Positions 34,253 to 42,710 are shown, numbered from the stretch's first letter. The stretch: 64,000 nt of DNA from Proteiniphilum saccharofermentans (GCF_900095135.1 NZ_LT605205.1:930001-994000); one strand, 5' to 3'. Notes: generated by a model not told the origin, from the letters alone. Translations and numbers: made by a program.

Positions 34253-34948
34253 CTATTTCAGCCTTGATTTTCGATGTAAAATTCCCTCTTTTCCATAGCA
34301 GTTGTAAAAATAACTTTTATTTTTTACTGCTCGGTTTTTTTGAGGGCTAATATAGTGTATTAGTTTATTGCTCAGCGATAGAAGTTTAGGAAAATAATTT
34401 TCTCGATATTTCTCAGCCGTTTTTCTTGCAATGTTTTGTTTTTCATACCATTCATCCAGTATCGTTTTTTCAGAATTGTATTTCTCGCTCAATGTTTCGT
34501 GCCTTTCCCAAAGGCGTATTTCTTCTTGTTCGGTGTGTTGACGAAAACCAATGGCATCTAATGAATTGTTTACCTCGCTCAACTCTTTCCAATGTTGTTG
34601 AGTTATGTGCAGTTGGTCGCTGATTTGGGTATCGTATTGATTGGCAAATTTATCGCAAGTTTCTTCTATATTCAAGTTTTCAAGCACGTTATTATTTGAT
34701 GAAATAAGCCGGATATTATTCTGTATTTCAGTCGAAAGGCTTTCTGTCAAAGTTTTGTAACGTTCCGATTCGGCTTGCATCGTCAAACTAATCAGCATCG
34801 CTTCAAATGCTTGGATATTATTGAATTGAGTATAGAAATCCACAACTAACTGCTGTTGAATAAACTCAATCGATTGTCTGCGTGAAACTTCTGCTACAAT
34901 TGTATTGAGTTGGGTGTATCGGGGAAGGATGTCGGCAATATTGAGCAT
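34253..34948 (-). CDS. Coiled-coil protein of unknown function, 3' end lost to the IS3 element
   Basis: This 231-residue frame begins MLNIADILPRYTQLNTIVAEV and is almost wholly helical and charged (IQNNIRLISSNNNVLENLNIEETCDKF, RLWERHETLSEKYNSEKTILDEWYEKQNIARKTAEKY). Coiled coils are likely. The last 15 or so residues (CYGKEGILHRKSRLK) are read from the IS3 sequence in a foreign frame, so the natural C-terminus is missing. I recognise no family. Confidence 0.65.
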   Translation of the reverse strand: MLNIADILPRYTQLNTIVAEVSRRQSIEFIQQQLVVDFYTQFNNIQAFEAMLISLTMQAESERYKTLTESLSTEIQNNIRLISSNNNVLENLNIEETCDKFANQYDTQISDQLHITQQHWKELSEVNNSLDAIGFRQHTEQEEIRLWERHETLSEKYNSEKTILDEWYEKQNIARKTAEKYRENYFPKLLSLSNKLIHYISPQKNRAVKNKSYFYNCYGKEGILHRKSRLK

Positions 34949-35140
34949 TGTTTTATTGGTATTTGAGTAATTTTTAATTCACGCAAGAACCTCTTGCGCA
35001 AATTAAAATAATCATTTACTGTTTTATCAAAATCATTCATCAAAAAAACTTGCAAATTCAGGCGGAAATATGTTTAATTTCCTCATTGGTAGGAGTTTTA
35101 TAATCATCTATGCCAGGGCGTCGAGTAATGTTTTCTTTGT

Positions 35141-36370
35141 TTACACAATTTTAGGAGTAACAGAAGAAGTCAAAAAATCTCGAATGTAAATGTGTTCTAT
35201 TCCTTCGTAAGTATTTTCGAATGAACGTTCGCCGGATACTACTATTTTGGGATAATTGTCTTTTATCTTCAACAAATTGCCAAATTCTCTGGCGATAGTT
35301 TCGGGTTTAGACAATTCAACTGCCACTTGTACATATAGAGTTTCACCGGCTCGTGTGCAGACAAAATCTATTTCCTCGGTTGAAAGTGTACCCACAGTCA
35401 CCTCATAGCCACAATATAAAAGATGATTGCATACGATATTTTCCAATCGTTTTGCTCTATCTTGCGGTTTGTAGCCCGCCACCACATTGCGGATTCCCAT
35501 ATTTTCGAAAAAGTACTTTTCGCCACGTTCAAATAAACGTTTCCCAACAATATCATAACGTCCTAAGCGATGAACCACAAATGCCGAAGCCAGAGAGTCT
35601 GCATATTCGGACACCAACGTTGGCGACATTCGTATATTTTGACTTTTCAAAAAATCACTAATGCTTTTTGAAGAAAAGAGACTTCCGATATTATCTGCCA
35701 AGAAACGGATTAATTGTTCTAAAAAGGCTGTATTGCGGATATTATTGCGAGCAACAACATCACGAAGAACAATGGTTGAATAAACCGAGCGAATGTATTC
35801 CATTACCACCTCTTCACGCATTGGCAAGTGGATTAAGTAAGGCAATCCTCCAAAATGAATGTATTTTTCAAGCGACTCATCGTCATTAAGAAGTTCGTGA
35901 AAGTTCAAAAACTCTGTATAGGAAAGACTGTATATTTTAAACTCTACATATCTGCCACCAAGCTCATTAGCTAAATCGCTTGAGAACATCTGTGAGTTGC
36001 TTCCTGTTATGTAGATATCATTGTTATCATCAAGTGCCAAGGATCTGACGGCTACTTTGAAGTCCTCTATTTCTTGAATTTCATCAATAAAAATGTAGTT
36101 TTTCTTTTTATCAGTCAATCGCGGTGCGATATAATCGTGCAGATCTTTTGCCGACACAATATCCACATAGGCAATATCTTCCTTGTTGATATAAATGATG
36201 TTAGCATCTTGCTCTTTTTTCCTTATCTCCTCAATAAGTTGATAAAGAATATAACTCTTGCCTACCCTTCGATGCCCAATCATTACTTTTACGATGGGCG
36301 TCTGCATAAATGGCTTTATGCGTTCAATATAAATATCTCTGCGGTAGAGTACGGTTGGAAATTTAGACAT
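35141..36370 (-). CDS. AAA-14/DUF4143 family ATPase
   Basis: This 409-residue protein has Walker A MIGHRRVGKSYILYQLIEE, Walker B KNYIFIDEIQEIEDF and sensor ITGSNSQMFSSDLANELGGR. The C-terminal DUF4143 ends in a nuclease-like EEIDFVCTRAGETLYVQVAVEL, the D-(x)n-E-V-K-like pattern of restriction-fold domains with Lys replaced. Such ATPases are very common on islands in Bacteroidales; their role is unknown. Fragments of related ATPases occur at 42605-42710 and 53937-54030. A short open stretch (NKENITRRPGIDDYK...) behind the stop may be a remnant. Confidence 0.9.
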   Translation of the reverse strand: MSKFPTVLYRRDIYIERIKPFMQTPIVKVMIGHRRVGKSYILYQLIEEIRKKEQDANIIYINKEDIAYVDIVSAKDLHDYIAPRLTDKKKNYIFIDEIQEIEDFKVAVRSLALDDNNDIYITGSNSQMFSSDLANELGGRYVEFKIYSLSYTEFLNFHELLNDDESLEKYIHFGGLPYLIHLPMREEVVMEYIRSVYSTIVLRDVVARNNIRNTAFLEQLIRFLADNIGSLFSSKSISDFLKSQNIRMSPTLVSEYADSLASAFVVHRLGRYDIVGKRLFERGEKYFFENMGIRNVVAGYKPQDRAKRLENIVCNHLLYCGYEVTVGTLSTEEIDFVCTRAGETLYVQVAVELSKPETIAREFGNLLKIKDNYPKIVVSGERSFENTYEGIEHIYIRDFLTSSVTPKIV

Positions 36371-36527
36371 ATTAATTGCTTTATAAATTTAGTTCTCTGC
36401 AAATGTAGCAAATATTACAGACATACATGCAGTATTTTTATATTTTATGGTATTTTTCATGTATAGATGTAATGATGAGGGTTTATGTAACCACAATTAA
36501 ATGCACAGAAAAACTCTCAATCCGTCC

Positions 36528-37817
36528 TTATAACTGATTAAATTTACTCATGGCACTCGCTTTAATATCATCCGCAATATCAATGTAGGGCTTCATTGCT
36601 TTATAATCGCTGTGTCCCGTCCATTTCATCACCACGTTAGCCGGAATGCCGAGTGAAAGGGCGTTGCAAATGAAAGTACGACGGGCGTCATGAGTACTTA
36701 TAACAGCATATTTAGGCAGAATTGTTTCAATACGTTCACTTCCTTTGTAATACGTTTGATGTACCGGATTATTAAGCCCAGCCAGTTCTGCCAAATCTTT
36801 CAAATAATCGTTCATTTTTTGGTTGGATATTACGGGAAATACCTTTTTGCCCTCAAAGTGAAAATCTTTATATTTATAGTATATGGCTTTGCTTTTATCG
36901 TTAAATTCAATGACAATTCTGTCATTGGTTTTTACCGTAACTATTTCTATGTAAGAGTCTTTTATGTTTGAATGGCATAAATTGCAAACATCTGAATAAC
37001 GTAAACTCGTGTAGCAACAAAATAGAAAAATATCACGAACCTTTTCTAAGTATTTTTTATCTTCAGGTATCTCAAAATCTGTTAGTTGTTTTAACTCTTG
37101 AGCATCCAAAAATACGACTGTTTTCCGTGCGGTTTTTAATTTGGGTTTGAAGTTAATAAAAGCATTATCCGATGTCAAATTCTTAGATGCAGACCAGCGA
37201 AGCACCCATTTTAAAAGTCCAATTTGCTTGTCTATAGTGGAGTTTTTCAAATCTTGCTTGAGCAAAGTATCAGCAAAATCGCTAAGTCCTTTTTCCGTAA
37301 AATCATCCATTGTTGGATTAGATTTCCATCTTTCAATGTGCTTTTTTAAGGCATTGAATTTTTGCAGAGTTCCATTTGCCCAATTGTTCCTTTTGCTGTT
37401 TTCAGAAACAAATTCATTGAATATTTTCCAAAAGGATAATAATTGTTCTTCTTGATTGAAATTTTCCTCCGATTCTGTTTTCTTGATTGCAAGATTAAAT
37501 GCTTCACGAAGTTGAGTCGGAGATGGAATTTCTTCTCTTAACTCAAATTCCTTAAATATTTTCTGAATTTCAGAAAAGTAGTCAGATAGGTCACTATTTA
37601 TTTCCGAAGATGATTGTTTTAACCTGTTGGTACAACCATTCCTCACTCGTTGCTTATCCGAGTCCCACTTGGACACATCAATTCGATAACCGGTAGTGAA
37701 TTCCACTCGCTTATTGTTATAAATCACACGCATTCTAATGGGTACATTGTCCACAATTGGCTTTCCATTCTTCTTTCTGCTCTCTAATGCAAAAATCACA
37801 TTTCTCTTAATATTCAT
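36528..37817 (-). CDS. Tyrosine recombinase (island integrase 2, Bacteroides type)
   Basis: This protein of about 429 residues starts at ATG 37817 (MNIKRNVIFALESRKKNGK). An arm-binding domain with VPIRMRVIYNNKRVEFTTGY comes first, then a SAM-like domain, then the catalytic domain. The catalytic set is Arg in CCYTSLRYSDVCNLC, HDARRTF with His/Arg, TGHSDYKAMKPYI with His and the Tyr nucleophile. It is the typical integrase of Bacteroides mobile elements and lies 155 bases inside attR with its promoter side toward the att site, so it is the best candidate for the enzyme that inserted the island. Confidence 0.94.
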   Translation of the reverse strand: MNIKRNVIFALESRKKNGKPIVDNVPIRMRVIYNNKRVEFTTGYRIDVSKWDSDKQRVRNGCTNRLKQSSSEINSDLSDYFSEIQKIFKEFELREEIPSPTQLREAFNLAIKKTESEENFNQEEQLLSFWKIFNEFVSENSKRNNWANGTLQKFNALKKHIERWKSNPTMDDFTEKGLSDFADTLLKQDLKNSTIDKQIGLLKWVLRWSASKNLTSDNAFINFKPKLKTARKTVVFLDAQELKQLTDFEIPEDKKYLEKVRDIFLFCCYTSLRYSDVCNLCHSNIKDSYIEIVTVKTNDRIVIEFNDKSKAIYYKYKDFHFEGKKVFPVISNQKMNDYLKDLAELAGLNNPVHQTYYKGSERIETILPKYAVISTHDARRTFICNALSLGIPANVVMKWTGHSDYKAMKPYIDIADDIKASAMSKFNQL

Positions 37818-37837
37818 AAATCTGGGTGCTTGAAAAT

Positions 37838-37958
37838 TTACACCCAAAATTACACCCAGTTTTTGATATATCAAAGGATATTTGAAGATATTTTATGAAA
37901 AAATATTCAGAATAAAGTATTGATATACTGCAATTTGACATTTTATGATATTTTATGA
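37838..37958. repeat. Short direct repeats between integrase 2 and attR
   Basis: TTACACCCA occurs at 37838-37846 and 37850-37858. GATATTTTATGA occurs at 37887-37898 and 37947-37958. Their place between a tyrosine recombinase gene and its att site is that of arm-type binding sites for integrase or an excisionase. Confidence 0.6.
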
Positions 37959-37971
37959 GGATTTTGGTATT

Positions 37972-37988
37972 AGTCCCGTCCATACCGC
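37972..37988 (+). other. Attachment site attR
   Basis: An exact copy of the last 17 bases of the tRNA-Asp region (AGTCCCGTCCATACCGC), followed directly by a hairpin terminator. It marks the original junction between the tRNA and its terminator. Confidence 0.88.
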
Positions 37989-37989
37989 T

Positions 37990-38031
37990 AAACGCTTGAT
38001 AATCGATAGATTATCAAGCGTTTTGTCTTTT
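37990..38031 (+). terminator. Original terminator of tRNA-Asp, displaced by the island
   Basis: A 15-bp perfect stem, AAACGCTTGATAATC (37990-38004) with GATTATCAAGCGTTT (38009-38023), a GATA loop and a T-rich tail. It now stands 9.25 kb from the tRNA. Confidence 0.85.
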
Positions 38032-38212
38032 GTTATGTTGCATATTCCTGTTTGTATTACTCTGGTCTTGTTTTTCTGAATATGAAGAAATATTTCAAAG
38101 CCAAAGAAATTTTACTATTTTTGCCTCAATTTGATAACCATTGTATGCAAGACAATACCATTAATCAATTCAGATAATTGGATTTAAAAAGCACGTGAAA
38201 TAAATACTTAGC

Positions 38213-39724
38213 ATGAGACTTAATACGATGTCAATCAAAGAAATCATAAAACAGCCCGAAGGCAGGCGGTTAGAGTTCAAAGAAACTCTTCCTGAGAATG
38301 CTGATTTGGCAAATACCATCATTGCCTTTGCAAATGATGCCGGAGGTGAACTGTATATTGGTGTTCGGAATGATCCGAGAGAAATTGTCGGACTTCCGGA
38401 GGAAGAGCTTGTGAAAATTGAGGAGCAGATCAGCAATATTATATTTGATCGGTGTTATCCGGCAATTTTACCGGATATCACTTTTCTGACAGAAGATGAC
38501 AAGCATATTATACGGGTAACGGTGTATCGTGGTAGTGCGTTGCCTTATTATCGGAAAGACAAGGGAAAGCTGAAAGGAACTTATATTCGGGTTGGTTCAT
38601 CTAATCGATTGGCAGATGAGGAAATCATAGCGGAATTGGAGCGCAGGAAACGAAACATATCATTCGATAGTGAACTGGTAATGGATAAGCCTGCAAGAGA
38701 GTTAAACATTGAGAATTTCAAGCAGGAATATCAGGATAAAACCGGAGAGGCTCTGGACACGCAAGCCCTTCGTAAGTTGGAACTTGTCAAAAAGGTGAAT
38801 GGAACGGAATACCCGACGAATGCTTTGGTCTTATTCTCTGATGATGAGCTTCGTCGTTCACTGTTTCCTTTTGTCAAGGTGGAATGTGCAAGATTCAAAG
38901 GAGTTACTTCGGAAGAATTTATTGATCAGAAAAGCATTTTGACCAATATCGCTACACAAGCGGAGGAAGCCTATAATTTTGTGTTGCGCCATATAAACAA
39001 AGGTGCTGTTGTGGAGGGGATTTATACCGTTTCCCGTTGGGAATATCCGGTAAAAGCGATAAGAGAAACCATCCGGAATGCCGTGGTTCATAGGGATCTA
39101 TCCCTTTCCGGAAAAGATATTAAAGTGGCTATTTATGACGATATGGTCGAAATAACAAGTCCGGGGCTTTTACCTCCTTCGATTGATTATGCTGCCATGG
39201 AGAGTAGGCAGAGTGATGCCCGCAACAAAGTTATCGCACCTGTTTTCAAACGAATGGGAATTATTGATCAATGGGGGAATGGATTGAAGCTTATAGCCGA
39301 TGAATTGAAAGAATATCCTCAAATCGAATTTCGCTGGAAAGAAACGGGATTATCTTTTCAGGTGCAGTTTGTGAAACTGAATTATATTTCAGAGCAAGAG
39401 CAGCAAGAATTAGGGCAAGAGTTGCAGGGGGAGTTGCAGCAGGAGTTACAGCAGGAGTTACAGCAGGAGTTGCAGCAGGAGTTATATAACCCTACATTAT
39501 ATTCTGAAGTACTATTCAAAATAGTAGATGCGCCTCTTTCTCGAAAAGAAATTTCGGAAGCTCTTGGTCAGAAACAAGTTTCAGGCCAATTATATAAGAT
39601 ATTAGCTAAGTTGACAAAAGATAAACTCATAGAGAATACTATTCCGGGAAATAAAAATCATCCGAAACAAAAACTTCGTATAACCAAACGGGGCATCATC
39701 TTTTTAGAGTTATTGAAAAAGTGA
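38213..39724 (+). CDS. AlbA_2 / HATPase-type regulator
   Basis: The 503-residue protein begins with a Schlafen-like AlbA_2 domain (GRRLEFKETLPENADLANTIIAFANDAGGELYIGV, then KGTYIRVGSSNRLADEEII). A GHKL-type ATPase follows (AIRETIRNAVVHRDLS with the N-box, ITSPGLLPPSI, QWGNGLKLI). Between it and a C-terminal winged helix (LSRKEISEALGQKQVSGQL) lies a Gln/Glu repeat of four-residue units. These proteins (COG2865) are presumed DNA- or RNA-binding regulators and are frequent on islands and in defence loci. It overlaps or touches the next gene. Confidence 0.88.
   Translation: MRLNTMSIKEIIKQPEGRRLEFKETLPENADLANTIIAFANDAGGELYIGVRNDPREIVGLPEEELVKIEEQISNIIFDRCYPAILPDITFLTEDDKHIIRVTVYRGSALPYYRKDKGKLKGTYIRVGSSNRLADEEIIAELERRKRNISFDSELVMDKPARELNIENFKQEYQDKTGEALDTQALRKLELVKKVNGTEYPTNALVLFSDDELRRSLFPFVKVECARFKGVTSEEFIDQKSILTNIATQAEEAYNFVLRHINKGAVVEGIYTVSRWEYPVKAIRETIRNAVVHRDLSLSGKDIKVAIYDDMVEITSPGLLPPSIDYAAMESRQSDARNKVIAPVFKRMGIIDQWGNGLKLIADELKEYPQIEFRWKETGLSFQVQFVKLNYISEQEQQELGQELQGELQQELQQELQQELQQELYNPTLYSEVLFKIVDAPLSRKEISEALGQKQVSGQLYKILAKLTKDKLIENTIPGNKNHPKQKLRITKRGIIFLELLKK
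39418..39483 (+). repeat. 12-bp coding tandem repeat (QQEL)n
   Basis: Five to six units of a 12-bp sequence (CAGCAGGAGTTA type) encode LQQEL repeats within the AlbA_2 protein, between its ATPase and winged-helix parts. All units are in frame, so copy number changes would alter linker length only. Confidence 0.9.
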
Positions 39725-39729
39725 ATTTT

Positions 39730-40650
39730 ATGAATAAGAAAGAGGAACTACAAAAATACGTTGAAAAACGGATACGGGAAACAGGTATCGGCACTCCAAC
39801 TATCGAACAACTCAACGGATTTCTTGCCGAATGGATGCAAATTGAAAATAGTCGCCCGATAGCACATTTCGATGGTTATTCTCCTACTCAAATGCAACAG
39901 ATCATGCATAATCTGTTTGGAGAGAACTGCCCTGTTCAATTGGCAAATTTTGTCGATGAAGATTGTAATTCCGTGCCGTTATTCCGGCAGATAAAAGAAT
40001 TACTGGAAATTATCGAAAAGGAAGAAAATCTTAAGTTAACCCAAACGGGGAACCTTCCACCACGTATCGTGAAGGAAGTGTATTCCGCGGGAGCCCCTGA
40101 ACCTCATATCCAGAGTGGTATCGTTAAATTGCGTACGGAGAAAGATTCTGTCTCTGTCCAAATGGCAAGAATAGCTGTAGAATTGATGGGGGCAGTAAAG
40201 AAACGTAACAATACTCTTTCTTTGACAAAGAAAGGAAAGGAATTCATGAAGGATAACCGCAAGTTGTTGTCGGGCTTATTAATCGTGATGTTTACAAAAT
40301 ATAATCCCGCCTATTTCGATTTCTATTCGTCTGAAAATATCGGATATGTAGGTCTCGGTTTTAATCTTGTGCTATTGCATAAATACGGGAAGAAAGACCA
40401 AAAAGATACATTCTATTCCGATAAATATTTTAAAGCATTCCCCTTATTGCTTGGCGAAGTTACAGAGGGATATAGCTCACAAGAGGAAGTGGCTACATAT
40501 TGCTATTCATATAGGATATTCGACGTGTTGTTTTATCATCTTGGACTTGTTACCATAGATGAAAGGAATAGATACAGTCCAAATCATGCCAAATTGATTC
40601 ATAAAACTCCTCTTTTCGATGCGCTATTTATTATTAAACCTGCCCGGTAA
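39730..40650 (+). CDS. Unknown protein, partner of the AlbA_2 and SWIM genes
   Basis: About 306 residues, cytoplasmic, no signal or membrane part. The N-terminal third is helical (FLAEWMQIENSRPIAHFDGYSPTQMQQIM). The middle has a winged-helix-like piece (NTLSLTKKGKEFMKDNRKLLSGLLIVMF) similar in layout to proteins associated with pRiA4b ORF-3/SEC-C proteins. I cannot assign a function. A GTG at 39721 overlaps the preceding stop; ATG 39730 is the better start. The next gene begins 18 bases after it, so the three genes form one unit. Confidence 0.78.
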   Translation: MNKKEELQKYVEKRIRETGIGTPTIEQLNGFLAEWMQIENSRPIAHFDGYSPTQMQQIMHNLFGENCPVQLANFVDEDCNSVPLFRQIKELLEIIEKEENLKLTQTGNLPPRIVKEVYSAGAPEPHIQSGIVKLRTEKDSVSVQMARIAVELMGAVKKRNNTLSLTKKGKEFMKDNRKLLSGLLIVMFTKYNPAYFDFYSSENIGYVGLGFNLVLLHKYGKKDQKDTFYSDKYFKAFPLLLGEVTEGYSSQEEVATYCYSYRIFDVLFYHLGLVTIDERNRYSPNHAKLIHKTPLFDALFIIKPAR

Positions 40651-40668
40651 GCAATATACTATCGCTTT

Positions 40669-42270
40669 ATGAACAAGATAATCGAATTACAGGAAACGAG
40701 TCCAAACTTTTGGAAGGCCAGGTATCGGGGAAACTATGGAACCTACACCATAAAAATAGAAACCGACGGCAAAAATACCCGGAATTTTTCATGCTCCTGC
40801 CCCAGTGACTATTATCCTTGCAAACATATCCCGATAGTGCAGGCATCTATCAATGAGCGTATTCACCGGAACAAGGTAAAACCTGAAAAGCCTGTGTTTG
40901 AGAGTGTGGTGAGGGGAATATCCTTGCATGATTTGCAGGAGTTTGTTATTCGTTTCGGATCGCACAATAGCTCATTCCAACAGGCTGTTTTGCTGGAATT
41001 AACTCCTCAACAAAAACAGCACGGAAATATTGATTATTCGGAAATCATACGTTGTGCCTTGGAGGATATCGATTTTGATATGGATGATATATACGATTAT
41101 CATTACGACAGCTTTGAAATCGACGTTTTGGATCAATGGCTAAATAAGGCAAGAGAGTATATTGAACAGGATAATTGGAAGGAAGCAATCCTGATAGCCA
41201 AAGCCTGTCTTGAAGAGTATGCTGAATGGACGAGGAGAATTGATGTTGATCCGGATGGATATATCAGTGAAGAGTATTTGTATGGGCCATTCGATATTCT
41301 TGAAAAAGCATACGAAGCTGGTTGTTTAACAGCGGAAGAACTTTTGGCATATTGCAAAAAAGAGGTAGGAAAGAACAAATATGACAAGGTTACCCGGAAT
41401 CTGTTTAACGATCTGCTAATGAATCTGACGCAAGATACCGATCCTGAAGCCTATATTTCGATGCAAGATAGGTTGTTCAGCAATCTTTCGGATAAAAGCT
41501 CTTATGAAGCCAAACAAATCCTGGAGCGGAAAATCGACTTTTATAAGCAGCGAGGAGACGCTCAGATCGCACGGAGAATACTTGAAGAAAATCTACAGAT
41601 CGAAGACTTTCGTCAAATTATTGTCAAAGAGATGATCGCAGATAATAAATACAAGGAGGCGAAAAGATTGATCAATGAGTATATCCAAAGTAAAGATACG
41701 AACAACAGTTTTAATGGATATCATTCTTGCTGGGATGAATACCTGTTGGAAATAGCCCGGAAAGAAAGCAATACAAAAGAGATACGGAGAATATCCCGTA
41801 AGTTTATTGATAGGGCTTTTCACCTTACATATTACCGGCTCTATAAATCAACTTTTTCAGAAGACGAATGGGCTACGGAAAATGAGAAGTTGATAAAGCA
41901 TTACCAGAAAGGGAACAATTGGTTTATCTCAAGTATTGCTGATATTTTTGTGGAAGAGAAACAGACTGCACGTTTATTGGCATACCTGACGAAACATCTC
42001 CGCTGTAATATTTTAGAACAATATTACAAGCATATAGCCGATGAGTTTCCGGAAGAAACAGTAGCCCTTTTCAAGCAAGCGGTTGATGAATACATGAGAA
42101 ATACCGGTCGGGATGTATATGAAAACAGTGTCAAGCATTTCGAGTCGATGCTCAAAATAGATGGAGGTGAAAAGGTTGTAAGACAGATGATCGATGATTA
42201 TCAATCGAGATACAAGCCCCGGAGAGCAATGATTGAGATATTTACACGGTTCAGTAAATCAAGACTGTGA
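40669..42270 (+). CDS. SWIM zinc-finger protein
   Basis: This 533-residue protein has an N-terminal SWIM finger: NFSCSCPSDYYPCKHI gives CxC-(x)n-CxH, a zinc site found in proteins that bind DNA or partner proteins. The remaining 450 residues are tandem helical pairs resembling TPR-like solenoids (WLNKAREYIEQDNWKEAIL, YKQRGDAQIARRIL, YKEAKRLINEYIQSK). The family is usually annotated as hypothetical. It is last in the unit starting at 38213, and a strong terminator follows 30 bases after the stop. Confidence 0.83.
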   Translation: MNKIIELQETSPNFWKARYRGNYGTYTIKIETDGKNTRNFSCSCPSDYYPCKHIPIVQASINERIHRNKVKPEKPVFESVVRGISLHDLQEFVIRFGSHNSSFQQAVLLELTPQQKQHGNIDYSEIIRCALEDIDFDMDDIYDYHYDSFEIDVLDQWLNKAREYIEQDNWKEAILIAKACLEEYAEWTRRIDVDPDGYISEEYLYGPFDILEKAYEAGCLTAEELLAYCKKEVGKNKYDKVTRNLFNDLLMNLTQDTDPEAYISMQDRLFSNLSDKSSYEAKQILERKIDFYKQRGDAQIARRILEENLQIEDFRQIIVKEMIADNKYKEAKRLINEYIQSKDTNNSFNGYHSCWDEYLLEIARKESNTKEIRRISRKFIDRAFHLTYYRLYKSTFSEDEWATENEKLIKHYQKGNNWFISSIADIFVEEKQTARLLAYLTKHLRCNILEQYYKHIADEFPEETVALFKQAVDEYMRNTGRDVYENSVKHFESMLKIDGGEKVVRQMIDDYQSRYKPRRAMIEIFTRFSKSRL

Positions 42271-42300
42271 ACTTTTACATATTCTAAACTGTTTGGTTTT

Positions 42301-42340
42301 TGTCCGAAATTATTACTTTTTTTCGGACAGGAATTTTTTT
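42301..42340 (+). terminator. Terminator of the AlbA_2-SWIM unit
   Basis: TGTCCGAAA (42301-42309) pairs with TTTCGGACA (42321-42329) and is followed by seven T (42334-42340). Confidence 0.9.
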
Positions 42341-42343
42341 ATA

Positions 42344-42374
42344 ATTGCATCTTCACAAATATTCCTTACCTTTG
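42344..42374 (+). promoter_or_regulatory. Promoter of the candidate non-coding transcript
   Basis: ATTG (42344-42347), 19 bases, TACCTTTG (42367-42374). The -7 element and its flanks resemble those of the tRNA-Asp promoter (TTACCTTTG). Confidence 0.55.
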
Positions 42375-42380
42375 TGAGGT

Positions 42381-42578
42381 AGTTCATTGACAAAATTGCA
42401 GAAGGTTGAAAATCATCGAAAAAATCACGGGGACAATTCGTGGGCGTGGATTTTCAGGCTTTGCTAACATATTGGTCGGACGGTGATTGGCCTTGTGGTT
42501 CATATTCCGTCCATTATCAACAAATGGTTAAAGCGCTGACAATAAATTTTATATATTGGTTGTCAGCGCTCTTTTTTT
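42381..42578 (+). ncRNA. Candidate small RNA of about 200 nt
   Basis: It is enclosed by a good promoter and a strong terminator and has no plausible coding frame with a conserved look. The middle folds as GGACGG (42478-42483) with CCGTCC (42507-42512) around an inner GGCC/GGTT helix. It is not a recognisable tRNA, tmRNA or 6S RNA by eye. A transcript of a deleted gene's leader is the alternative. Confidence 0.4.
42532..42578 (+). terminator. Strong terminator of the candidate small RNA
   Basis: AGCGCTGACAA (42532-42542) pairs exactly with TTGTCAGCGCT (42560-42570), followed by CTTTTTTT. Confidence 0.92.
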
Positions 42579-42604
42579 GCTTTTTTCAGGTAAAAATACC
42601 TGCA

Positions 42605-42710
42605 ATGAAAGATTATTCCATCCTTATTATTGATGAATTTCAGGAATTTGACAGTGAAAATTCGTCCATATTCAGTGATATTCAGAATCTATGGGATCGG
42701 GTTCTTCTTC
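42605..42710 (+). pseudogene. Fragment of an AAA/DUF4143-type ATPase gene
   Basis: From ATG 42605 the frame reads MKDYSILIIDEFQEFDSENS and SIFSDIQNLWDRV, the Walker B segment of an archaeal-type or DUF4143 ATPase (LIIDEFQEF...D.QNLWD). Everything before and after is absent; from about 42710 the frame reads unrelated sequence to a stop at 42751. Confidence 0.65.

Larger units (their letters stand above)
32930..34330 (-). mobile_element. IS3-family element (borders approximate)
   Basis: Two consecutive minus-strand genes with the orfA/orfB layout of IS3. I could not identify convincing terminal inverted repeats or a target duplication, so the borders are estimates from the coding parts and from where neighbouring frames break. 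Confidence 0.65.
28739..37988. mobile_element. 9.25-kb integrated island at tRNA-Asp
   Basis: The island is bounded by the 17-bp direct repeat at 28722-28738 and 37972-37988. A tyrosine recombinase gene sits just inside each end (28880-30028 and 36528-37817). Cargo: a lipoprotein gene broken by IS4, a frameshifted zinc-ribbon gene, an IS3 element, a truncated coiled-coil gene, and an AAA/DUF4143 ATPase. No conjugation, phage structural or replication genes are seen, so it is either a small mobilisable island or two decayed elements. The host terminator of the tRNA now lies beyond attR. Confidence 0.85.
37818..38212. other. Gene-free stretch at the island end
   Basis: It contains the arm-like repeats (37838-37958), attR (37972-37988) and the tRNA terminator (37990-38031). 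From 38032 to 38212 it is AT-rich with no gene; a TATTTTTG-like promoter box near 38114-38123 (TACTATTTTTG) may serve the gene at 38213. Confidence 0.6.

Noticed and set aside
32930-34330. Exact IS3 ends and target duplication
   Set aside because: I tested several candidate pairs near 32930 and 34320 and none matched convincingly as inverted repeats.
34985-35135. Short minus-strand frame (NKENITRRPGIDDYKTPT...) behind the ATPase gene
   Set aside because: About 28 codons with no start codon and no recognisable family; too little to call a gene.
38213-42270. AlbA_2-SWIM unit as cargo of the tRNA-Asp island
   Set aside because: It lies outside the att repeats, beyond the original tRNA terminator.
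42421-42520. Possible tRNA within the candidate small RNA
   Set aside because: GGTTCATATTCC resembles a T-loop, but A58 and C61 are missing and no matching acceptor or D-arm can be drawn.
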